A program made the position numbers and the translations under genes. Of a stretch of DNA of 64,000 bases, positions 57,775-64,000 are shown piece by piece. The DNA is from Streptomyces coffeae (GTDB lineage: Bacteria > Actinomycetota > Actinomycetes > Streptomycetales > Streptomycetaceae): NCBI RefSeq assembly GCF_016741875.1, contig NZ_JAERRF010000022.1, positions 1-64,000 on the forward strand. The letters run 5' to 3'. Numbering within the stretch: position 1 is the first letter of the stretch; every line of letters starts with the position of its first letter. The notes under the pieces were generated by a model. That model was not told the origin of the DNA. It saw nothing but the letters and a program-made list of their open reading frames with translations, and ran no database searches.

Positions 57775-59798
57775 GCAGGAACCTCCAGAGCGGGAAGCGT
57801 GTTCGCGGTGCGGATCTCATCGACAATACGGCCGATGATCTCCGTGATACCGAAATCCTTGGGGGTGAATACGGCGGCGACACCCGCCGCGCGCAGCGCC
57901 GCGGCGTCCGCGGCCGGGATGATGCCGCCGACGATGACGGGGATGTCCTGGGCGCCCGCGGCGCGCAGCCGCTCCAGGACGTCCGGTACCAGCTCGGCGT
58001 GCGAACCGGACAGGATCGACAGACCCACGCAGTGCACGTCCTCGGCGACCGCCGCCGCCACGATCTGCTCCGGGGTCAGTCTGATCCCCTGGTAGACCAC
58101 CTCGAACCCGGCGTCCCGGGCCCGTACCGCGATCTGCTCCGCGCCGTTGCTGTGGCCGTCCAGACCGGGCTTGCCGACCAGCAGCCGCAGCCGCCCGCCG
58201 CCCAGCTCCGCCGCGGTCTTCTCGACCTTCTCGCGGACGGAGGCGAGCAGGGAACCCGCCTCCGCCGCGACCGCGAGTGGCGCGCCCCCCACCCCCGTGG
58301 GGGCGCGGAACTCGCCGAACACATCGCGCAGCGCCCAGGACCATTCGCCCGTGGTGACGCCCGCGCGGGCGCATTCGAGGGTGGCCGCCATCAGGTTCTC
58401 GGTGCCCGCGGCCGCCTTCCGCAGCGCCGAGAGGGCCTCCTCGGCCCGGGCGGTGTCCCGCTGTTCGCGCCAGGTGTGCAGGGCCGAGACCACCCGCGCC
58501 TCGTTGGCCGGGTCCACCGTCATGATGGCGGTGTCCAGATCGGCGGTGAGCGGGTTGGGCTCGGTGCCCTCGTAGCAGTTGACGCCGACGATCTTCTCCT
58601 CGCCGGCCTCGATCCGCGCCCGGCGCTCCGCGTGCGAGGCCACCAGCTGCGCCTTGAGATAGCCGGACTCCACGGCGGACATCGCCCCGCCCATCCCCTG
58701 GATCCGCTCGATCTCGGCCTCGGTCTCCTCGACCAGCGCGGCGACCTTGGCCTCGATCACATGGGAACCGGCGAAGACGTCGTCGTACTCCAGCAGATCG
58801 CTCTCATGGGCGAGCACCTGCTGGATGCGCAGCGACCACTGCTGGTCCCAGGGGCGCGGCAGCCCCAGGGCCTCGTTCCAGGCCGGGAGCTGGACCGCGC
58901 GGGCGCGGGCGTCCTTGGAGAGCGTCACGGCCAGCATCTCCAGCACGATGCGCTGGACGTTGTTCTCCGGCTGCGCCTCGGTCAGGCCGAGCGAGTTGAC
59001 CTGGACGCCGTAACGGAACCGGCGCTGCTTGGGGTTCTTGATCCCGTACCGCTCCCGGGTGACGCGGTCCCAGATGCGGCCGAAGGCGCGCATCTTGCAC
59101 ATCTCCTCGATGAACCGGACACCCGCGTTCACGAAGAAGGAGATCCGGGCGACCACATCGCCCTTGCGGTCCTCGGGCACCTGTCCGGAGTCGAACACCG
59201 CGTCCAGCACCGCGATCGCCGTCGACATCGCGTACGCGATCTCCTGGACCGGGGTGGCCCCGGCCTCCTGGAGGTGGTAGCTGCAAATGTTGATCGGGTT
59301 CCACTTGGGGATGTGGTTGACCGTGTACGCGATCATGTCGGTGGTCAGCCGCAGGCTCGGCCCCGGCGGGAAGACATGCGTCCCGCGCGACAGGTACTCC
59401 TTGACGATGTCGTTCTGGGTCGTCCCCTGGAGCTTGGAGAGTGCCTCCCCCTCGAGGCCCTGCTCCTCTGCGACCACCTGATACAGCGCCAGCAGCCACA
59501 TCGCCGTCGCGTTGATGGTCATCGAGGTGTTCATCTGCTCCAGGGGGATGTCCTGGAACAGCCGCCGCATGTCCCCCAGATGGGAGACGGGAACCCCGAC
59601 CCGGCCCACCTCGCCACGGGCGAGGATGTGGTCGGGGTCGTAGCCGGTCTGGGTCGGCAGGTCGAAGGCGACCGAGAGACCGGTCTGGCCCTTGGCCAGA
59701 TTGCGCCGGTACAGCTCGTTGGAGGCCTCGGCCGTGGAGTGACCGGCGTACGTCCGCATCAGCCACGGGCGGTCCCGTTCGCGAGGTGAGCCGCTCAT
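57771..59798 (-). CDS. ecm: Ethylmalonyl-CoA mutase (MeaA)
   Basis: 675 residues. A B12-dependent acyl-CoA mutase: RTYAGHSTAEASNELYRRNL, AKGQTGLSVAFDLPTQTGYD and the cobalamin domain LVGKPGLDGHSNGAEQIAVR with the axial His in DGHSNG, then GIRLTPEQIVAAAVAEDVHC. Its arrangement (single chain, about 670 residues) and linkage to ccr identify it as ethylmalonyl-CoA mutase instead of methylmalonyl-CoA mutase. It makes methylsuccinyl-CoA. Its ATG overlaps the ccr stop by one base (TGATG). Confidence 0.95.
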   Translation of the reverse strand: MSGSPRERDRPWLMRTYAGHSTAEASNELYRRNLAKGQTGLSVAFDLPTQTGYDPDHILARGEVGRVGVPVSHLGDMRRLFQDIPLEQMNTSMTINATAMWLLALYQVVAEEQGLEGEALSKLQGTTQNDIVKEYLSRGTHVFPPGPSLRLTTDMIAYTVNHIPKWNPINICSYHLQEAGATPVQEIAYAMSTAIAVLDAVFDSGQVPEDRKGDVVARISFFVNAGVRFIEEMCKMRAFGRIWDRVTRERYGIKNPKQRRFRYGVQVNSLGLTEAQPENNVQRIVLEMLAVTLSKDARARAVQLPAWNEALGLPRPWDQQWSLRIQQVLAHESDLLEYDDVFAGSHVIEAKVAALVEETEAEIERIQGMGGAMSAVESGYLKAQLVASHAERRARIEAGEEKIVGVNCYEGTEPNPLTADLDTAIMTVDPANEARVVSALHTWREQRDTARAEEALSALRKAAAGTENLMAATLECARAGVTTGEWSWALRDVFGEFRAPTGVGGAPLAVAAEAGSLLASVREKVEKTAAELGGGRLRLLVGKPGLDGHSNGAEQIAVRARDAGFEVVYQGIRLTPEQIVAAAVAEDVHCVGLSILSGSHAELVPDVLERLRAAGAQDIPVIVGGIIPAADAAALRAAGVAAVFTPKDFGITEIIGRIVDEIRTANTLPALEVPA

Positions 59799-61135
59799 CA
59801 GATGTCCCGGAAGCGGTTAATGGCGTCGATGTGCTTGGCCCGCATCTCCGGGTCGCGCACGCCCATGCCCTCCTCGGGCGCGAGGGCGAGCACGCCGACC
59901 TTGCCCTGGTGCAGATTGCGGTGCACGTCGTACGCGGCCTGGCCGGTCTCGTCCAGCCGGTAGGTCTTGGACAGGGTGGGGTGGATCTTGCCCTTGGCGA
60001 TCAGGCGGTTGGCCTCCCATGCCTCGCGGTAGTTGGCGAAGTGCGAGCCGACGATCCGCTTCAGCGACATCCACAGATAGCGGTTGTCGTACTCGTGCAT
60101 GTAGCCCGACGTGGAGGCGCAGGTGGTGATGGTGCCGCCCTTGCGGGTGACGAAGACGCTGGCGCCGAAGGTCTCGCGGCCGGGGTGCTCGAAGACGATG
60201 TCGATGTCCTCGCCACCGGTGAATTCGCGGATGCGCTTGCCGAACCGCTTCCACTCGCGCGGGTCCTGGGTGCGCTCGTCCTTCCAGAACTTGTAGTCCT
60301 CGGCGTTGCGGTCGATGATCGCCTCGGCGCCCATCTTCCGGCAGATCTCCGCCTTCTGCGGAGAGGAGACGACACAGATCGGGTTGGCGCCACCGGCCAG
60401 CGCGAACTGCGTGGCGTAGGAGCCGAGTCCACCGCTGGCGCCCCAGATCAGGACGTTGTCGCCCTGCTTCATCCCGGCGCCGTTGCGGGAGACCAGCTGC
60501 CGGTAGGCGGTGGAGTTGACCAGCCCCGGCACGGCCGCCTCCTCCCAGCTGAGGTGTCCGGGCTTGGGCATCAGCTGGTTGGACTTGACCAGGGCGATCT
60601 CGGCGAGGCCGCCGAAGTTGGTCTCGAAGCCCCAGATGCGCTGCTCGGGGTCGAGCATGGTGTCGTCGTGGCCGTCGGCGCTCTCCAGCTCCACCGACAG
60701 ACAGTGGGCCACGACCTCGTCGCCCGGCTTCCAGGCGTTGACTCCGGGGCCGGTGCGCAGCACCACGCCCGCGAGGTCGGAGCCGATCACGTGGTACGGC
60801 AGGTCATGCCGCTTGGCGAGGGGGGAGAGCTTGCCGTACCGCTCCAGGAACGCGAAGGTCGACAGCGGTTCGAAGATGGAGGTCCACACCGAGTTGTAGT
60901 TGACCGAGCTGGCCATCACGGCGACGAGTGCCTCACCGGGGCCGAGCTCCGGCACCGGGACCTCGTCCACGTGCAGGGACTTGCGGGGGTCCTTCTCCTT
61001 GGTGGTCAGGCCGGCGAACATGTCGGCCTCGTCCTTGCGCACGGTCACCGCGCGGTACGACTCGGGGATGCGCAGTGCGGCGAAGTCCTCGGGTCCTGTG
61101 TCCGACGCCAGGATCGCGTCAAGTATCTCGTTCAT
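59798..61135 (-). CDS. ccr: Crotonyl-CoA carboxylase/reductase
   Basis: 445 residues from ATG 61135. Key CO2-binding residues of the Kitasatospora enzyme occur at identical numbers: Asn81 (SSVNYNSVW), Phe170-Glu171 (WGFETNFGG) and His365 (IVGSHFANYR). The NADPH motif is LIWGASGGLGSYATQFALAG. It reduces and carboxylates crotonyl-CoA to ethylmalonyl-CoA, the entry to C2 assimilation and a source of polyketide extender units. It is the first gene of the operon, with the promoter probably in 61136-61430. Confidence 0.97.
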   Translation of the reverse strand: MNEILDAILASDTGPEDFAALRIPESYRAVTVRKDEADMFAGLTTKEKDPRKSLHVDEVPVPELGPGEALVAVMASSVNYNSVWTSIFEPLSTFAFLERYGKLSPLAKRHDLPYHVIGSDLAGVVLRTGPGVNAWKPGDEVVAHCLSVELESADGHDDTMLDPEQRIWGFETNFGGLAEIALVKSNQLMPKPGHLSWEEAAVPGLVNSTAYRQLVSRNGAGMKQGDNVLIWGASGGLGSYATQFALAGGANPICVVSSPQKAEICRKMGAEAIIDRNAEDYKFWKDERTQDPREWKRFGKRIREFTGGEDIDIVFEHPGRETFGASVFVTRKGGTITTCASTSGYMHEYDNRYLWMSLKRIVGSHFANYREAWEANRLIAKGKIHPTLSKTYRLDETGQAAYDVHRNLHQGKVGVLALAPEEGMGVRDPEMRAKHIDAINRFRDI

Positions 61136-61439
61136 CGGTGCCTCCGGCGAAGCGTCGCATGGGGACGCTTGAGGGAACGCTGGGCTCGTGACGGGTGATG
61201 CTGCTGTGCCGTCGGTTCGGCGGAGTGCTGCTCGATGGGCGCGGGTAGCGCCGGGAACGCCTGGTGACGCAGACGCTGTCCGGACGCGCAATACGGTTTG
61301 CGGGGACAGCCGGCGCGCGGTGTGTGCAGCACGCCGGCCGTCCGGACACCCTCACCGTATGGCACCCTGTGCCACCCCGCAAGACACTGCGTGCCAACAA
61401 TTTCTCTCAGTTGTCATCCGCGGTGCACGCATGAGCAAG

Positions 61440-61467
61440 AACGGCCGCCCCGGATGGGGCGGCCGTT
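61440..61467 (-). terminator. Terminator of the TetR gene, upstream of ccr
   Basis: AACGGCCGCCCC and GGGGCGGCCGTT pair perfectly over 12 bp with a GGAT loop. It is 135 nt beyond the TetR stop and separates that gene from the ccr operon. The rest of 61136-61601 has no gene that I can support. Confidence 0.75.
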
Positions 61468-61601
61468 GCTGATGGTGTTCGGTTGTGTGCGTTCCGAAGG
61501 GGCGCGGGCTGTGTCGATGTGCGGCTCCGCCGCGTGGGCGCGACCAGCCACGACGCGGCCGCAGACGAACGACGTCACCTCCGCTGCGTTCCCGCGGAGC
61601 G

Positions 61602-62423
61602 TCAGCGCTTGAGGGCCCGCTCGATGGTCCGCATGACCTCGTTCAGCGGCGCGTCGGTACGTGCCACCATCACCACCACATCGTCCTCCTCCTGCGTCGT
61701 CACAGCCGCCGACTGGCGCCCCGGGGCGGGGCGTCCGGCGCCGATGCCGGTGCCGAAGGTCTCCCGGACGATGGCGAAGGCGTGGTCGAGCTGGGTCTCC
61801 ACATCCCCCTCGCCGCCCGCCCGCAGCCAGCGCCGCAGTACGTGGTTGTGCGCCGTGACCACCGCCGAGGCGGCCACCTCCGCCAGCAGCGGGTCGTCAT
61901 CGCCGTCGTGGTGGGCGCCCTCGTCGAAATGGCCCAGCAGATAGCGGGTGAACAGCCGCTCGTAGCGGGCCACCGAGGCGATCTCCCGCTCCCGCAGCGC
62001 GGGCACCTCACGGGTCAGCCGATAGCGCTCCACGGAGACCGCGGGGGAGGCCGCGTACATCCGCATGACCTCCTTGATCCCCCGGCACACCGTGTCCAGC
62101 GGGTTCTCGTGCGGCGGGGCCGCGTCCAGCACGGCCGCGGCACGCACCAGCGTGTCGTCGTGGTCCGGGAAGATCGCCTCTTCCTTGGAGCGGAAGTGAC
62201 GGAAGAAGGTACGCCGGGCCACCCCCGCTCTCGCCGCGATCTCATCGACCGTCGTCGCCTCGTACCCCTGCGTCGCGAACAACTCCATGGCCGCCGCGGC
62301 CAGTTTGCGGCGCATGGTCAGACGCTGGGCGGCGGCGCGGCGGCTTCCCGCGCTCTCACCGCCCTCGGAGGAGTGCGACGAATGCGCGGGCTTGCGACGA
62401 GCGGCCTTCACGGGCTGGGACAT
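61602..62423 (-). CDS. TetR-family regulator
   Basis: 273 residues from ATG 62423. The helix-turn-helix is RRKLAAAAMELFATQGYEAT, then TVDEIAARAGVARRTFFRHF RSKEEA. A basic N-terminal extension of about 35 residues precedes it. The C-terminal ligand domain (AVVTAHNHVLRRWLRAGGEG) ends in an unusual acidic tail with QEEDDVVVMVARTD. It lies between the hydroxyacyl-CoA dehydrogenase and ccr genes, so control of the ethylmalonyl-CoA genes is likely but not shown. Confidence 0.88.
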   Translation of the reverse strand: MSQPVKAARRKPAHSSHSSEGGESAGSRRAAAQRLTMRRKLAAAAMELFATQGYEATTVDEIAARAGVARRTFFRHFRSKEEAIFPDHDDTLVRAAAVLDAAPPHENPLDTVCRGIKEVMRMYAASPAVSVERYRLTREVPALREREIASVARYERLFTRYLLGHFDEGAHHDGDDDPLLAEVAASAVVTAHNHVLRRWLRAGGEGDVETQLDHAFAIVRETFGTGIGAGRPAPGRQSAAVTTQEEDDVVVMVARTDAPLNEVMRTIERALKR

Positions 62424-62508
62424 GTGGGGAACGTAACACGCTTGTGAGTGCCGGTGCGGGGGCGGACTGACAGAGGGCTCCAGCAGGCCGCCCCACCCCG
62501 GGTCGTAC

Positions 62509-64000
62509 TCAGCGCCTCGCATACTCGCGGAAGCCGCGCCCGGTCTTGCGTCCCAGGCAGCCGGCCGCGACCAGATGCTCCAGCAGCGGCGCCGGGGCCA
62601 GGCCCGGATCGCGGAATTCGCGGTGCAGCACCTGCTGGATCGCCAGCGAGACATCGAGGCCGACGACGTCGAGCAGTTCGAAGGGGCCCATCGGATAGCC
62701 GCCGCCGAGCTTCATCGCGGTGTCGATGTCATCGGGGGTGGCGTAGTGCTCCTCGATCATCTTCACGGCGTTGTTGAGGTACGGGAACAGCAGGGCGTTG
62801 ACGATGAATCCGGCCCGGTCGCCGCAGTCGACCGGGTGCTTGCGCACCGCCTTGCAGACCGCGTGCGCGGTCGCCCGGACGTCGTCCGCCGTCAGGACCG
62901 TACGCACGACCTCGACCAGCTTCATCGCGGGCGCCGGGTTGAAGAAGTGCATACCGATCACGTCCTGCGGACGCGAGGTGACCCGGGCGCAGGCGATCAC
63001 CGGAAGCGAGGAGGTGGTCGTGGCGAGCACCGCACCGGGCTTGCAGACCTTGTCCAGCACCCGGAACAGCTCCTGCTTGACGTTCAGGTCCTCGGCGACG
63101 GCCTCCACGGCCAGATCCACCTCGGCGAAGGCGTCGAGCGCATCGGCCGGGGTGATCCTGGCCAGCGCACCGTCCCGGGCCTCCTGGGTCATCCGCCCCT
63201 TGCTGACCGAGCGGTCCAGGGACTTGGCGATCCGGGCCTTCGCCTTGTCCGCCTTCTCCTGGGTACGGGCGGCCAGCACCACATCGAGCCCCGCCTTGGC
63301 GAAGACCTCGGCGATCCCGCTGGCCATCGTGCCCGAGCCCGCGACGCCGACCGCGCGCACCGGGCGTGCGCCGTCCGTGGCGTGCTCCTCGTCCGCCGTC
63401 GCGCCGTCCGGGGCCACGGTGCCGCTGCCCGGCGCCTCATAGGTGTAGAAGCCGCGGCCCGCCTTGCGGCCGGTCAGCCCGGCCTCGGAGAGCTGCCCCA
63501 GGATGGGCGCGGGCGCGTGCAGCCGGTCGCCGGAGGCGGTGTACATCGCCTCCAGAACGGTCCGGGCGGTGTCGATGCCGATCAGGTCCAGCAGCGCCAG
63601 CGGGCCCATCGGCAGCCCGCAGCCCAGCCGCATCGCCGCGTCGATGTCCTCGCGCGCCGCGTACTTGGCCTCGTACATCGCGGCGGCCTGGTTGAGATAG
63701 CCGAACAGCAGCCCGTCGGCCACGAAGCCGGGCCGGTCGCCGAGCGCCACCGGCTCCTTGCCCAGATCGCGGGCGAGTTCGGTGACCGCCGTGACGGCCG
63801 CGGGCGAGGTCAGCACGCTGGAGACGATCTCGACCAGCTTCATGGCGGGTGCCGGGTTGAAGAAGTGCAGGCCCAGGACCCGTTCCGGACGGGCGGATTC
63901 GGCGGCCAGCCGGGTCACCGACAGCGCGTTGGTGCCGGTCGCCAGGATGGTGCTCGGGCTGACGACGGTGTCCAGCTCGGTGAAGACCTCGTGCTTGATG
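62509..64000 (-). CDS. Tandem 3-hydroxyacyl-CoA dehydrogenase (5' end beyond window)
   Basis: About 497 residues are visible and the frame is open to the right edge. The C-terminal half is a full unit: AVGVAGSGTMASGIAEVFAK (NAD site), IGMHFFNPAPAMKLVEVVRT with the catalytic His/Glu region, then HPVDCGDRAGFIVNALLFPY and a C-terminal domain ending GRKTGRGFREYARR. The N-terminal part repeats the same order (VLGLHFFNPAPAMKLVEIVS, EPVALGDRPGFVADGLLFGY, GRKAGRGFYTYE), so two units are fused in tandem. It probably interconverts acetoacetyl-CoA and 3-hydroxybutyryl-CoA, which feeds crotonyl-CoA to Ccr. Confidence 0.92.
   Translation of the reverse strand, partial: IKHEVFTELDTVVSPSTILATGTNALSVTRLAAESARPERVLGLHFFNPAPAMKLVEIVSSVLTSPAAVTAVTELARDLGKEPVALGDRPGFVADGLLFGYLNQAAAMYEAKYAAREDIDAAMRLGCGLPMGPLALLDLIGIDTARTVLEAMYTASGDRLHAPAPILGQLSEAGLTGRKAGRGFYTYEAPGSGTVAPDGATADEEHATDGARPVRAVGVAGSGTMASGIAEVFAKAGLDVVLAARTQEKADKAKARIAKSLDRSVSKGRMTQEARDGALARITPADALDAFAEVDLAVEAVAEDLNVKQELFRVLDKVCKPGAVLATTTSSLPVIACARVTSRPQDVIGMHFFNPAPAMKLVEVVRTVLTADDVRATAHAVCKAVRKHPVDCGDRAGFIVNALLFPYLNNAVKMIEEHYATPDDIDTAMKLGGGYPMGPFELLDVVGLDVSLAIQQVLHREFRDPGLAPAPLLEHLVAAGCLGRKTGRGFREYARR

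Overview
This is a 64 kb chromosomal window from a high-G+C actinobacterium, almost certainly a Streptomyces. The signs are strong G/C bias at third codon positions, a DUF397 protein next to an XRE regulator, a DUF6126 protein, a CYP157-like P450, a secreted RNase Sa homologue, many GTG starts and several likely leaderless genes. From memory only, the gene order resembles the S. coelicolor stretch that runs from the allantoin genes to the ccr/meaA genes. I see no rRNA, tRNA, CRISPR array, prophage or complete antibiotic cluster.

Layout. (1) 1-3.6 kb: allantoin use, with a partial IclR regulator (allR-like) divergent from allantoinase and allantoicase and two palindromes between them. (2) 3.7-7.2 kb, minus strand: small regulatory genes, namely a 48-aa protein with an SCO6745-type protein, a sigma factor with a rare TTA codon translationally coupled to a gene on each side, and an XRE-cupin regulator with DUF6126. 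(3) 7.3-10 kb: secreted RNase Sa, a 2-keto-3-deoxygluconate-type kinase and a KDPG aldolase. (4) 10.0-11.8 kb: an IS200/IS605-type element with a ribbon-helix-helix gene, a frameshifted tnpB and an intact-looking right end/omegaRNA, followed by the 3' stump of a solute-binding protein gene. (5) 11.8-20.9 kb: the P450, a secreted FG-GAP protein, and a GntR-controlled sugar ABC transporter with a ROK kinase; another right-end hairpin lies at 15.8 kb. (6) 20.9-25.6 kb: a PcaD-PcaC fusion, an MBL hydrolase, exonuclease III and a secreted SGNH esterase. (7) 25.7-36.5 kb: a glutamate-type ABC transporter, a secreted S15-type peptidase, gamma-glutamyltransferase, a MarR regulator with a 26-bp palindrome, and unknown proteins. 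(8) 36.7-43 kb: reductive pyrimidine/hydantoin catabolism ending in an NCS1 permease. (9) 43-53 kb: HisN-like phosphatase, FAD oxidoreductase, a solitary hemC, a Trypco1-type protein, alkylation repair (Ada-AlkA fusion and Ogt), a sirtuin, an internally deleted XRE regulator with DUF397, an ADP-ribosylglycohydrolase and glycerate kinase. (10) 53.4-54.9 kb: pssA and psd for phosphatidylethanolamine. (11) 55-64 kb, minus strand: the ethylmalonyl-CoA operon (ccr, ecm, a CoA-ester lyase, a MaoC hydratase, an acyl-CoA dehydrogenase), a TetR regulator and a tandem 3-hydroxyacyl-CoA dehydrogenase.

How it works together. Much of the window recovers nitrogen and carbon from nucleobases and amino acids: allantoin opening, dihydropyrimidine cleavage, a glutamate-type importer, secreted peptidase, GGT and RNase. 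The right end assimilates C2 units through crotonyl-CoA. The least explained parts are the sigma-factor triad at 5-6.2 kb, the 48-aa gene at 4.6 kb, the Trypco1 orphan at 46.5 kb, and the tnpB element whose guide RNA part looks better preserved than its protein. Starts were chosen by ribosome-binding sites, gene overlaps and family N-termini; all function calls come from reading motifs without any database search.
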